From an uncultured Sphingomonas sp. (GTDB lineage Bacteria > Pseudomonadota > Alphaproteobacteria > Sphingomonadales > Sphingomonadaceae): a DNA stretch of 52,854 nt. The notes beneath the pieces are model-generated. The model was not told where the DNA came from and searched no databases. It saw nothing but the letters and a program-made list of their open reading frames with translations. The position numbers and the translations under genes were made by a program. How positions within the stretch are numbered: the first letter of the stretch is position 1; each line of letters starts with the position of its first letter. The DNA lies in NCBI RefSeq assembly GCF_913062585.1, contig NZ_CAJXWX010000029.1, positions 1-52,854 on the forward strand. The letters run 5' to 3'. Shown piece by piece: positions 9,175 to 18,500 of the stretch.

Positions 9175-11301
9175 TTACAGCTTGAAGCTGAGCGTCGCGC
9201 GCAGGTCGCGCCCGGCGAGGGGGGCGAAGTCCTTCATGACGCTGGCATGGCGGCGGGCGTCGACGTCGAAGATATTGTTCGCCGACAGGGTCAGCGTCGT
9301 CGGGTTCAGCGTGCCCCAGGGCTTCAGCTGCACCGAAGCGTTGACCAGCGTGAAGCCGTTGGTCGGCGTCTCCAGGCCGAGGACGCGGGTCTGCTTGAAG
9401 CTGCGTTCCACCTCCACGCGGGCGTTCACGCTGTCCGACTGCGCCTCCAGTCCGCCGAGCAGGCGCAGCGGCGGGATGCGCGGGGCAGGCCCCGTGTCGA
9501 TGATCTGGGCATGGACATAGTCGCCCAGCAGATCGGCATTGATCGCGTACCGGCCGATCGTGGCGAGGCGCAGCGAGCCTTCCGCCTCGATGCCGTAATA
9601 GCGGGCATCGGCCTGCGCATAGGCGAAGCAGGGCAGGTCGACCTCACGGCCCGAGGGGGCAGCGGCGGCTTCGCACGGACCCTGCTGGACCAGCGCGTCA
9701 TAGATATAGTTGGAGAAGCGGTTGTAATAGGCCGAGGCGTCGAAGCTGTAACCGTCGCCATGCCCGTGGACGGTTGCCTCGATGCCCCAGCTGGCTTCCT
9801 TCTTGAAGTTCGGATTGCCCAGCTCATAGGCCTCGGTCCCGGCGTGCGGGCCGTTGGCGAACAGTTCCTCGGCGGACGGCGCGCGCTCGGTGCGCGACAG
9901 GTTCAGGCCCGCCCGCCAGTCGGGGGCGAAGCCATAGCTGGCGCCGATCGAACCCGAGAAGGCGTCGAAGCTGCGCTGGCCGCGGAAGAAGCGGTCGTCG
10001 CTCACCGCCGTACGCGCGGTCAGCGAGGTATGCTCATAGCGGGCGCCGGCCTCCATTTTGAACGCGCCGCGATCCAGCTGTTGCAGGGTGAACAGGCCGA
10101 CCTGCGCGGTGTTGTTGCGCGGCAGGAACGCCTCGTCCCCCTTCACGTCGAAGTCGCGGTTGAAGAACTGCACGCCCGACGCACCCTGCCAGCCGCCGCG
10201 CTTGGTCTGGACCAGTTCCAGGCGGCTTTCGATGCCCTTGTTGTAGAAGGCGGTGCCGACCTCGCCGCTCTCTTCCAGCTCGAAATGGCGATATTCGGCG
10301 GCCCCGGCGCGCAGGCGGATGCGGTCGAGGAAGCCGCCGCCCGTCTCGATCTCGCCGCGCAGGTCGAGACGGTTCTGGACCAGGCTGAGGCGCGGGGCCT
10401 CGGGCTCTTCGCCGCCCGGCGTCAGGGCGTAGCGGACCGGCACGCCGTACAGGCTGTCATAATGGCTGTACGCGATGCCCAGCGAGCCGGTATCGGTGAT
10501 CAGCGCGCCGCCGACGCCCGCCGTCCAGGTCTCGCTGGCGGTGTTGGGCAGGCGGCCGCGCAGATTGGCGACGCGGCCGAAATCGAGCGGGTCGTTGGGC
10601 GCCAGCGCCGCTGAGGCCTGCGCCTCGGCACGGGCGCGCGGCGCCAGGACATAGCCGCCGATCTTCAGGTCGTCGGTCTTCAGGTATGAGCCGTCGGCGT
10701 GCAGCACGAACTGCCTGCCCACCGCGACGTCCGCCGCGCCCGCCACCGACCGCTCGGTCGCCGCCGAGCCATAGGAGGCCATGCCCGACAGGCTGTAGCC
10801 CTTTTCCGGCACGACGCGCGGGATACGCGTGTCGATGACGTTGACCACACCGCCCACCGCCGACGATCCGAACAGCAGGGCGGAAGGGCCGCGCAGCACC
10901 TCGACCCGCTCGGCGAGCAGCGGATTGATGACGACGGCATGGTCGACGCTGGTGTTCGACACGTCGATCGAGCCGATGCCGTCGGTCAGCACGCGGATGC
11001 GCTCGCCCTGGAAGCCGCGCAGAACGGGGCGCGAGGCGTTGGGGCCGAAGGAGGTCGCCGACACGCCCGGCTGGCGCGCCAGCGTCTCGCCGATGGTCGG
11101 GCGGATCGCGCGTTGCAACTCGTCGCCGGTCACGATCGAGGTGCCCGACAGCACGTCGGCCTCCGACTGCTGCACCGGCGCGGTCACCACGATCTCGCGG
11201 CCGCGTTGGGCAGAGGGGGCGGTCTGCGCGGCGGCGGGTGCGGCCAGAAGGCTGGCGAGGGCGGTGGCCGACAGGCCGGACAAGAGGGCGGGCTTGAACA
11301 C
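9175..11301 (-). CDS. TonB-dependent outer-membrane receptor, ZnuD-like (zinc uptake)
   Basis: A 22-stranded outer-membrane receptor. A GTG start at 11301 with GGGAG nine bases upstream gives a clean signal peptide (MFKPALLSGLSATALASLL, cleaved near AAAQTAPSAQ). A more upstream ATG at 11358 would run through the operator and is less likely. The plug domain is seen in REIVVTAPVQQSE, RPVLRGFQGERIRVLTDG and VEVLRGPSALLFGSSAVGG. The barrel contains GLNLSRTERAPSAEELFANGPH and ends RHASVMKDFAPLAGRDLR..SFKL. Those last two elements are typical of the ZnuD group. A Zur-like operator just upstream supports zinc as substrate. Specificity is an inference. Confidence 0.85.
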   Translation of the reverse strand: MFKPALLSGLSATALASLLAAPAAAQTAPSAQRGREIVVTAPVQQSEADVLSGTSIVTGDELQRAIRPTIGETLARQPGVSATSFGPNASRPVLRGFQGERIRVLTDGIGSIDVSNTSVDHAVVINPLLAERVEVLRGPSALLFGSSAVGGVVNVIDTRIPRVVPEKGYSLSGMASYGSAATERSVAGAADVAVGRQFVLHADGSYLKTDDLKIGGYVLAPRARAEAQASAALAPNDPLDFGRVANLRGRLPNTASETWTAGVGGALITDTGSLGIAYSHYDSLYGVPVRYALTPGGEEPEAPRLSLVQNRLDLRGEIETGGGFLDRIRLRAGAAEYRHFELEESGEVGTAFYNKGIESRLELVQTKRGGWQGASGVQFFNRDFDVKGDEAFLPRNNTAQVGLFTLQQLDRGAFKMEAGARYEHTSLTARTAVSDDRFFRGQRSFDAFSGSIGASYGFAPDWRAGLNLSRTERAPSAEELFANGPHAGTEAYELGNPNFKKEASWGIEATVHGHGDGYSFDASAYYNRFSNYIYDALVQQGPCEAAAAPSGREVDLPCFAYAQADARYYGIEAEGSLRLATIGRYAINADLLGDYVHAQIIDTGPAPRIPPLRLLGGLEAQSDSVNARVEVERSFKQTRVLGLETPTNGFTLVNASVQLKPWGTLNPTTLTLSANNIFDVDARRHASVMKDFAPLAGRDLRATLSFKL

Positions 11302-11338
11302 GAACAGGGCTCCCGTAAATGAAGCCCCGTTGCCTACC

Positions 11339-11356
11339 GATGTGATACAACATATC
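11339..11356 (-). promoter_or_regulatory. Putative Zur-binding site upstream of the ZnuD-like receptor
   Basis: The minus-strand 18-mer GATATGTTGTATCACATC matches the alphaproteobacterial Zur-type dyad GATATGTTATAACATATC (recalled from memory) at 15 of 18 positions. It also contains the perfect inverted repeat TGATA-N5-TATCA. It lies 38 nt before the proposed GTG start, where a repressor would block transcription under zinc sufficiency. Confidence 0.6.
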
Positions 11357-11400
11357 AAGTAGAAAATGATGATTTGATGTCGCTGGCGTCATCCACGGTG

Positions 11401-11757
11401 TCACCCTTGGGCGGCATCCAGGCAGAGCAAGGCCTGCACCCGCCAGCCGTCCGCCTGCGGCACGACGCTAAGGTCGGCGACGATATCGCGGCCCAGCGGA
11501 ATGTCGCGATCGGGCAGTTCCGACAGCCAGGCGGCCAGGGCCGGGCCGCTCGGGGCGGTCAGGGTCAGGGTGATGAGCGATCCGCTGAACGTCGCCGAAG
11601 ACCAGGGCTCGACTGCCTCGACCGTCAACCGGATCATACAGCCCGCGCGCGACGCATCGGCGGTGAGCGCACGGGCCAGCCGATCGCCACGATCCGCAGG
11701 GCGATGGCTTACGAAACGGGCGCGGCGAACCGGCGCGATCCGGGCGAAGGCGTTCAT
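11401..11757 (-). CDS. Hypothetical protein co-encoded with the small HTH-like protein
   Basis: A protein of 118 residues starting MNAFARIAPVRRARFVSH. I do not recognise the family. The N-terminus is Arg-rich. The middle (MIRLTVEAVEPWSSATFSGS and LITLTLTAPSGPALAAWLSE) looks like a small alpha/beta domain, and there is no signal peptide or membrane helix. Its ATG overlaps the stop of the upstream 58-residue gene in an ATGA junction, so the two are translationally coupled. They are divergent from an S24-type repressor, which suggests a shared regulatory module. A longer upstream extension in this frame would be out of frame with the real small gene and is rejected. Confidence 0.6.
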   Translation of the reverse strand: MNAFARIAPVRRARFVSHRPADRGDRLARALTADASRAGCMIRLTVEAVEPWSSATFSGSLITLTLTAPSGPALAAWLSELPDRDIPLGRDIVADLSVVPQADGWRVQALLCLDAAQG

Positions 11758-11930
11758 GCGGTATGCTCCGCGATGAAGGCCGCGACGCGGGCGATCATCT
11801 GCTGCCCGGGCTCGCGCCCCTTGCGCAGGTCGCTGACCAAGCGCGGGTCGTTGACCGCCAGCCGCCCGAATTTCGTCTCCGGCATCCGGCTGCGTTTCAG
11901 ATAGCGTTCGATCACCCTCAGCAATTCCAT
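11754..11930 (-). CDS. 58-residue helix-turn-helix-like small protein
   Basis: Encodes MELLRVIERYLKRSRMPETK, then FGRLAVNDPRLVSDLRKGRE and PGQQMIARVAAFIAEHTA. It has a ribosome site GGGAG nine bases before the ATG. The pattern (helix, MPETKFGRLA turn, DPRLVSDLRKGRE recognition-like helix, final helix) resembles a minimal Cro/XRE-type DNA-binding domain. It is divergent from the S24/LexA-like repressor across a 78-nt gap holding a start-codon palindrome, and overlaps the next gene by ATGA. The DNA-binding role is inferred from helix pattern and context. Confidence 0.7.
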   Translation of the reverse strand: MELLRVIERYLKRSRMPETKFGRLAVNDPRLVSDLRKGREPGQQMIARVAAFIAEHTA

Positions 11931-11995
11931 GGACGTTCTCCCAAAGTCCGAATCTCTTCCTGATGTTCATGATCTGTTCCAATTTCCAACTTGTC

Positions 11996-12009
11996 TAGGA
12001 AAAATCCTA
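11996..12009 (+). promoter_or_regulatory. Palindrome at the repressor start codon, possible autoregulatory operator
   Basis: TAGGA-AAAA-TCCTA is a perfect 5-4-5 inverted repeat whose last base is the A of the repressor ATG. It contains AGGA, which also serves as the only Shine-Dalgarno candidate, so bound protein could block both transcription and ribosome entry. Confidence 0.45.
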
Positions 12010-12644
12010 TGACTATGATGCAAGGCATGGCCGACCCCGATATCCGGATGGTGCTTCAGGAGCTGGCGAACGGGGCGGGCGTCAGCCTGGCCGCGCTGTC
12101 GCGTATGATCGGCCGCAACGACGCCTATCTGCAGCAGTTCGTGCAGCGGGGAACGCCGCGTGTCCTGGCCGAGGGGGATCGGCGGCAGCTCGCGGAATTT
12201 TTCGGGGTGCCCGAGACCCGGCTGGGCGCAGCGCCGGGGGGCGGTCCGATGCTGGTCCCGCGCCTGTCGGTGGCGGCGTCGGCGGGGCCGGGGGCGACCG
12301 TGGACGGCGAGGTGATGCTGGGTGTCGAGGCGATCGACCGGGGGCTGGCGCGGCGGTTGGGCCTGCGCGACGGTGCGGCGTCGGTCATCCGGGTGCGCGG
12401 CGATTCGATGGCGCCGGGACTGGTCGAGGGCGATCACCTGGTGGTCGATCAGGACGATATGCGTCCGACCGTGCGCGGTGGGCTCTACGTCATCCGCATC
12501 GGCGACGTGTTGATGGTCAAGCGAGTCCGGGCCGGGGAAGCGGGGCTGATCGCCACCAGCGACAACCCCGCCGCGCCGCCGTTACCGGATGGGCCCATCG
12601 TGGTGATTGGGCGTGTCGTCTGGCAGATGCGGATGCCGAGCTAG
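12009..12644 (+). CDS. S24-family peptidase / LexA-CI-like transcriptional repressor
   Basis: An N-terminal HTH (VLQELANGAGVSLAALSRM, then IGRNDAYLQQFVQRG) is followed by a LexA-type S24 domain. The catalytic Ser is in VRGDSMAPGL and the catalytic Lys in VLMVKRV. The likely role is a DNA-binding repressor inactivated by self-cleavage or acting as a stable S24 regulator. No clear Ala-Gly cleavage site is obvious; SAGPGATV is the nearest linker. From ATG 12009 it has 211 residues; alternatives are a TTG at 11991 and an ATG at 12027. It is divergent from the 58-residue HTH-like gene, an arrangement like a phage CI/Cro pair. Confidence 0.8.
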   Translation: MTMMQGMADPDIRMVLQELANGAGVSLAALSRMIGRNDAYLQQFVQRGTPRVLAEGDRRQLAEFFGVPETRLGAAPGGGPMLVPRLSVAASAGPGATVDGEVMLGVEAIDRGLARRLGLRDGAASVIRVRGDSMAPGLVEGDHLVVDQDDMRPTVRGGLYVIRIGDVLMVKRVRAGEAGLIATSDNPAAPPLPDGPIVVIGRVVWQMRMPS

Positions 12645-12666
12645 GTCGGCTTGGCATTCAACCATG

Positions 12667-12885
12667 CCCATTCTTCCCTCGCCCCTCGCAGAGGGGAGAG
12701 GGTTGCGCAGACTTGGTCTTTGCGAAAGCAAAGGCTTAGTCGAAGCTGGGTGAGGGGTGGGCGCTCGGGGACCGAGCGCGCGAGCCCACAGGGCTCGCTC
12801 AACCCCTCACCCAAGCTGCGCTAGCCAGCACGCTGGCAAGCTTCGCTAACCCTCTCCCCTGTCCAGGGGAGAGGGAAGGACGAGG
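12667..12885. repeat. Family B composite inverted repeat (about 215 bp)
   Basis: The outer arms are CTTCCCTC/CCCCT...AGGGGAGAGGG at the left and CCCTCTCCCCTGTCCAGGGG..GAAGGA at the right. The inner arms are GGGTGAGGGGT and ACCCCTCACCC. A central hairpin contains GCTCGGGGACCGAGC and GAGCCCACAGGGCTC, and GCCAGCACGCTGGC forms a further hairpin. It has no convincing coding capacity and fills the space between the repressor and a small membrane protein. Confidence 0.8.
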
Positions 12886-12927
12886 GTGCTGGCGGGTCGG
12901 ACTCAGCGACCGACATGGCGTAAACAC

Positions 12928-13113
12928 TCACCGCCCACGCCACCAGATCAACAGCGCGATCGCGATGCCGACCGCCAGGCCGATCAGCACGCCCAGCGTG
13001 ACTTCGCCCGTCGCCAGCCCCACGACGATCCCGCCGACCACCCCCAGCGCCAGGAAGATGCCGCCGGATTGCACGGTCGCAGGCGGCGGGGTGGGATCAT
13101 GGGGCGTGTTCAT
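12928..13113 (-). CDS. Small two-helix membrane protein
   Basis: A protein of 61 residues. A Pro-rich N-terminus (MNTPHDPTPPP) is followed by two hydrophobic Gly/Val/Ile-rich segments (about 18-36 and 40-57) and a positively charged end WWRGR. That layout is typical of a small inner-membrane protein with a glycine-zipper look. I do not recognise a named family. It is convergent with nothing and stands alone between the family B repeat and a divergent small gene. Confidence 0.65.
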   Translation of the reverse strand: MNTPHDPTPPPATVQSGGIFLALGVVGGIVVGLATGEVTLGVLIGLAVGIAIALLIWWRGR

Positions 13114-13248
13114 CGCGCCATCCTGTCATGCCGGATGTCCGGAAGCCAGCCATGCATGGTCGCTCGGTCGTTAACCACGGAATGTAGCTGTTAAATTCAC
13201 GACCCTGGCCTATTGGGGCGGCGTTCGAGTTCCGGTCCAGGAGTATCC

Positions 13249-13479
13249 ATGCGCGATTATCGCGACACCGATTATATGACTCCCTTCGTGACCGATACCG
13301 ATGTGGCGACCGCGGCCGAGCTTATCGAGATGTTCGGCGAATCGGCCGGTGGAGAGGCCGCCGCGCGTGCCGGGCGCAGCCGCGACCTGGGCAATCACAT
13401 CCATTTCTGCCGCTGGCGCCAGATCGAGCGCCTGATCGACCTGCTGTCGCGCGAACAGGCCTTCGGCACCGTCCATTGA
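13249..13479 (+). CDS. Small hypothetical protein (76 residues)
   Basis: Starts MRDYRDTDYMTPFVTDTDVA with a good ribosome site (CAGGAG, seven bases before the ATG). It continues with a helical acidic middle (AAELIEMFGESAGGEAAARA) and ends with CRWRQIERLIDLLSREQ. No signal peptide or membrane segment is seen. It looks like a small soluble helical protein. I cannot assign a function. It is a single gene between two divergent or unrelated units. Confidence 0.65.
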   Translation: MRDYRDTDYMTPFVTDTDVATAAELIEMFGESAGGEAAARAGRSRDLGNHIHFCRWRQIERLIDLLSREQAFGTVH

Positions 13480-13569
13480 CCTTGCCCGCGACCATCGGCG
13501 CGGCAAATCTGCCCAGATGATCGTGCAGGGGGGTGTCGCTATCGCCTTCGCGCGGCTAGGGATTGCAGC

Positions 13570-15576
13570 ATGATGGTCCGCGTCGGGCGGCCGTGCCGCT
13601 CGGTCGCCATCATATGCATCGCATGGGGAGTGGGCGGCACGGGCTGGTCCGGCGATGCGCTCGCGCAGACGGCCCCGGCCGTATCGTCCACCGATCAGGC
13701 ATCGCCGGCAAAGACCGTTCCGGACGCCGACGACCCGACGATGCTCGACCCCTCCGCGCCGCTGGCGCCCCTGCCGGAGATCGGCGTCGCCTGGCCTGAC
13801 CTAGCGACCGCGCCCGGCGATCCGGCTGGGGTCATGGCGGCGACGGTCGATGCGGCGGCGGAGCGGCGCTATCGCTGGCGGGTCGAGGGGATCGACGGCA
13901 CCGGCGCGCTGTTGCGCCAGCGGTTCGAACAGCTCTCGTCGCTCGACGCCAATGACGGCGAGCCTGCCAACGCCGCGCAGCTCGATCGCCGCGCCCGCGA
14001 GGATGCGGCGCTGCTGACCAATTTGCTGCGCGGGGCGGGTTATTACGACGGGCAGGTCGCTACCCGGATCGAACCGGGCGAACAGCCGACCGTCGTGCTG
14101 GAGGCGACGCCCGGCAATCTCTATCGCTTTGCAGGGGTGACGCTGGAGGGTGTCCAGGCGGCGGGCGACAAGGCGGCGTCGCTGGAAAAGGCGTTCGGGA
14201 TCAAGCCGGGCGATCCGGTCGATGCCGACACCATCGTCGCGGCAGAGGCCAAGCTGAAGACGGCGGTGGGCACGGAGGGCTTTGCCTTCGCCAAGGTCGG
14301 CGACCCGCAGATCGTGGTCGACCGCGCCGCCCGCACCGCGACGCTGGACCTGTCCGTCGCGCCCGGTACGTCGCGCCGCTATGGCCGGATCGTGATGGCC
14401 AACGACCGGTTGTTCGACGCCAAACATGTCCAGGACATCGCCCGGTTCAAGCCCGGCCAGCCCTATGACTCGGCCGGGCTGGAGGATCTGCGGCGCGCGC
14501 TGGTGCAGACCGGGCTCGTCTCCTCGGTGGATGTGAAGCCGGTGCAGGGCGATACGCCCGACACGGTCGATATCGCCGTCGCGCTGGAACCCGCGCCGCC
14601 GCACACCATCGCGGGCGAACTGGGCTATGGCACCGGGGAAGGGGCGAGCGCGACGGTCAACTGGACCGACCGCAACCTGTTCCCGCCGGAAGGCGCGCTG
14701 ACCCTGCGCAGCGTGCTGGGCACTCGCGAACAGCTGGGCGCGGTCGTGTTCCGGCGCAACAATTTCCAGGCGCGCGACCGGGTGCTGACGGCGCAATTCT
14801 CCGCCGCCCACATCCTGCGCGACGCCTATGAAGCCAAGACGCTGTCGCTCTCCGGCAGTCTGGAGCGCCAGACCAACATCTTCTTCCAGAAGACCTGGAC
14901 CTGGTCGCTGGGCGCCGAACTGCTCACCTCGGACGAGCGCGACGTGATCGAATCGACGGGCGAGCCGCGTCGTCGCACCTTCTTCATCGGCGCCCTGCCG
15001 ACCAGCCTGAATTATGACGGGTCGGACGACCTGCTGAACCCGACGCGCGGGTTCCGGCTGGGCGGGCGGATCAGCCCGGAATTGTCGCTGCAGGGCAGTG
15101 CCTTCGGCTATACCCGGACCCAGATCGACGCGAGCGTCTACCATCCGTTCGGCAACCGGGTGGTGCTGGCGGCGCGGACGCGGCTGGGCACGATCCTGGG
15201 CGCGCCGCGCGACCAGATCGCGCCGTCGCGGCGCTTCTATGCGGGCGGCGGCGCGTCGGTGCGCGGCTATGGTTTCCAGGCGATCGGGCCGCGCGATGCG
15301 AATAACGATCCGATCGGCGGGCGAAGTCTGGCCGAGTTCTCGATCGAGGCGCGGGTGCGGACCTTCGGCCATTTCGGGGTCGTGCCCTTTCTGGATGCGG
15401 GCAATATCTCGACCTCGCCGCTGCCGCGTCTGACCGACCTGCGGTTCGGCACCGGGCTGGGCGTGCGATACTATTCCAATTTCGGACCGATCCGCCTGGA
15501 TGTCGGCACGCCGCTGAACCCGCAAAAGGGGGATAGCCGGGTCGCGGTCTATGTCTCGCTGGGGCAGGCCTTTTGA
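13570..15576 (+). CDS. tamA: TamA-like Omp85 outer-membrane assembly protein
   Basis: BamA/TamA-superfamily protein of the translocation and assembly module in the outer membrane. A signal peptide covers roughly residues 1-32 (IICIAWGVGGTGWSGDALAQ). POTRA-like repeats follow, for example the LLRGAGYYDGQV and YRFAGVTLEGV segments. The C-terminal ~350 residues form an Omp85 barrel, with ERQTNIFFQKTWTWSLG, a surface-antigen-like FYAGGGASVRGYGFQ, and the barrel end GDSRVAVYVSLGQAF. The terminal aromatic residue is usual for barrels. The stop overlaps the tamB start, so the pair is translationally coupled. Confidence 0.88.
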   Translation: MMVRVGRPCRSVAIICIAWGVGGTGWSGDALAQTAPAVSSTDQASPAKTVPDADDPTMLDPSAPLAPLPEIGVAWPDLATAPGDPAGVMAATVDAAAERRYRWRVEGIDGTGALLRQRFEQLSSLDANDGEPANAAQLDRRAREDAALLTNLLRGAGYYDGQVATRIEPGEQPTVVLEATPGNLYRFAGVTLEGVQAAGDKAASLEKAFGIKPGDPVDADTIVAAEAKLKTAVGTEGFAFAKVGDPQIVVDRAARTATLDLSVAPGTSRRYGRIVMANDRLFDAKHVQDIARFKPGQPYDSAGLEDLRRALVQTGLVSSVDVKPVQGDTPDTVDIAVALEPAPPHTIAGELGYGTGEGASATVNWTDRNLFPPEGALTLRSVLGTREQLGAVVFRRNNFQARDRVLTAQFSAAHILRDAYEAKTLSLSGSLERQTNIFFQKTWTWSLGAELLTSDERDVIESTGEPRRRTFFIGALPTSLNYDGSDDLLNPTRGFRLGGRISPELSLQGSAFGYTRTQIDASVYHPFGNRVVLAARTRLGTILGAPRDQIAPSRRFYAGGGASVRGYGFQAIGPRDANNDPIGGRSLAEFSIEARVRTFGHFGVVPFLDAGNISTSPLPRLTDLRFGTGLGVRYYSNFGPIRLDVGTPLNPQKGDSRVAVYVSLGQAF

Positions 15577-18500
15577 GCGAGGAGGCCGCACCCCCGCCGC
15601 GCGCCCGCGTCCGCTGGGTCCGCGCCGTCGCGTTCCTGCTCGTCGGGCTCGTCGGGGTGGTGTTCGCCGCACTCGGCATCGTCGATACGTCCATCGGGCA
15701 TCGCTGGGTCGCGGACCGGATCGCGGCGATCCGCACCGACACGGGCCTGCGCTTCTCGGTCGGGCGCATCGACGGGTCGCTCTATTCGGACATGCGGCTG
15801 GTCGATCTGCGCGTCTATGACCTGGACGGGCTGCTGGTCCAGGTGCCGCAGGCCCGGCTCGACTGGCGGCCGTGGAACTGGACGCGCGGCACGCTGGACA
15901 TCCGCCGGGTCGAGGCGCCGCTGGCGACCCTCCATCATGTGCCGCACACCCGGCGGACGGGCAAGCAAGGCCCGATCCTGCCTGATTTCGATATCCGCAT
16001 CGACCGGTTGCGGCTCGACCGCCTGATCCTCGCCCCGCGCGTCCTGGGTCGTAAGCGGGTGGCCCGGGTCGAGGGGCGGGCCGATATCCATGATGGTCGC
16101 GCCCTGGTCGCGATGGACGGCGTGGTGGCCGGGAGCGACAGGCTCCGCCTGCGCCTCGATGCCCAACCCGATCGCGACCGGTTCGATCTGGACGTCCAGG
16201 CGCGGGGCCGGGCGGGCGGGGTGCTGGCGCGCATGGTCGGGGCGCAAGAGCCTGTCTCGCTGACCGTGGCGGGGGCGGGGAGCTGGTCGCGCTGGGACGG
16301 CCGCGCACGCGGGCTGATCGCGACGCGGCGGGCGGTCGAGTTGTCGCTCGCGGCGCGGTCGGGACGCTATGCCCTGTCCGGCGAGGTCGCGCCGTCGCTG
16401 ATCCTGCATGGCCGTTTGCAGCGGCTGACCGCGCCGCGCGTGATCGTGGCGGGGCAGGCCGATTTCGCCGATCGGCGGCTGAACGGAGCCCTCGTCCTGC
16501 GCAGCCCGGCGCTCCGCGTGCGTGCGCGGGGTGTGGTCGATCTCGGCGCGAGCACGTTCGAGGGGCTGCGCGTCGATGCCGGTCTGCTGCGACCGAATGC
16601 GCTGTTCACCAATATGAGCGGCCAGGCGATCGCGCTGACCGCCCGGCTGGACGGCGCCTTCGCCCGCGCGAGCTACGACTATAAGCTCGCTGCGACCCGT
16701 TTCGCCTTTGACCGGACCGGCTTCGAGGATGCCCATGCCAGCGGCAAGGGGCGGCTGACCGGCGGCTGGCCCTTGACCCTGCCGATCCGCTTGACCGCGC
16801 CCGCCGTGACGGGCGTGGGCGAGGCGGCGGGCGGCATCCTGCACAGCCTGTCGGTCGCGGGCGACCTGCGCATCACGCCCCGCGAGATCATCGGGCAGGG
16901 GCTGGCGCTGCGCTCCGACAAGCTGGCGGGCAAGCTGAACCTGCGGATCGACCTGCGCAACGGCCATTATGATGTCGGGCTGGACGGCGCGCTTCAGCGT
17001 TACCTGATTCCGGGGCTCGGCATCGTCGATGTCCGCTCGCGGCTGACCGCCGTGCCGGGCACCGATGGTCATGGCACGCGCGTGATCGGCAAGGGCGAGG
17101 CGCAGGTCCGGCGGCTGGACAATGCGTTCCTGCGGTCGCTGGCGGGTGGCCTGCCGCATCTGACCACCGAACTGGAGCGAACGCCCGATGGCGTGTTCCA
17201 TTTCCATCGCCTGGTACTGACCGGCCCCGATATCCGCCTGACCGGCGAGGCGATCCGGCGGCATGACGGCACCTTCCGCTTTGTCGGCGGCGGGCGGCAG
17301 CGAAGCTATGGTCCGGTGCAAATGGTGCTGGACGGAAGGATCGACCGGCCGACGCTGGACCTGGTCCTGGCCTTACCCAATGCGGCGATGGGCCTTAGCG
17401 ACGTGAAGGCGCACCTGGACCCCAGCGACCAGGGCTTTGCCTTCCGCGCCGCCGGGGGATCGCGGCTGGGCCCGTTCCAGGCGAGCGGGACGATCCTGCT
17501 GCCCAAGGGGCAGGATGCGGTGATCCAGATCCAGCCGCTACTGGTGGCGGGCACGCGCGCGACGGGTGCGCTGACCGTCGTGACCGGCGGCTTTGCCGGG
17601 CGGCTGGACGTGGCGGGCGGCGGCCTGTCGGGCGAGCTGCTGTTCCGACCCGTGGGGACGGTACAGCGGATCGAGGCCCATCTCGCCGCGCGTCAGGCGC
17701 AGCTTTCCGGCATTACCGTGCGGCAGGGGCGGCTCGATCTGGTCACGCTGCTCGACCCGGCTGGTGCCTCGGTCGAGGCTTCGGCCAACGCCCAGGGGCT
17801 GCGGCACGGCGCGTTCAACATCGCGCAGATGAACGGTACCGCGCGGTTGCGCGGCGGCACCGGCGAGGTGCGGGTCGGCATCTCCGGATCGCGCGGCCGG
17901 GCCTTTTCGATCCAGACGGTGACGCAGGTCACGCCCGGCCGGTTCACGATGACGGGGCAGGGCACGCTGGACCGCCGTCCGCTGCAACTCCTGTCGCCCG
18001 CCATCGTGACCCGCGACGGCGAAGGCTGGGTGCTGGCCCCGACCCGGTTGAGCTTCGCGGGCGGCGAGGCGAAGCTGGCCGGGCGGCTCGACGCCGATGG
18101 GACGGAGGTGCAGGCCAGCCTGACCCGGATGCCGCTGACCGTGCTCGACATCGGCTATCCGGGGCTGGGCCTGGGTGGCACCGCGACGGGCACGCTCACC
18201 ATTCGCCAGGGCGTGGGCGCGCCGACGGGCAAGGCCGACCTGACCATTCGCGGGCTGACGCGCGCGGGACTGGTCCTCAATTCGCGGCCCATCGACCTGG
18301 GGCTCGCGGGCCTGTTGTCGGCCGACCGGCTGGGCGTGCGCGCGGTCATGGCGTCGGGCGGCCGGATCATCGGCCGCGCCCAGGCGCTGCTGGTGCCGGG
18401 CGGCGCGGGGGACTGGGCCAGCCGGATGCAGGCCGGACGGCTGATCGCGCAACTGCGTTACGCCGGGCCCGCCGACACGCTGTGGCGCCTGACCGGGGTC

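Noticed and set aside
13801..16308. An 835-codon minus-strand frame opposite tamA and tamB
   Set aside because: Arg/Pro/Ala-rich shadow of the TamA-TamB coding sequence; no ribosome site or family motifs.
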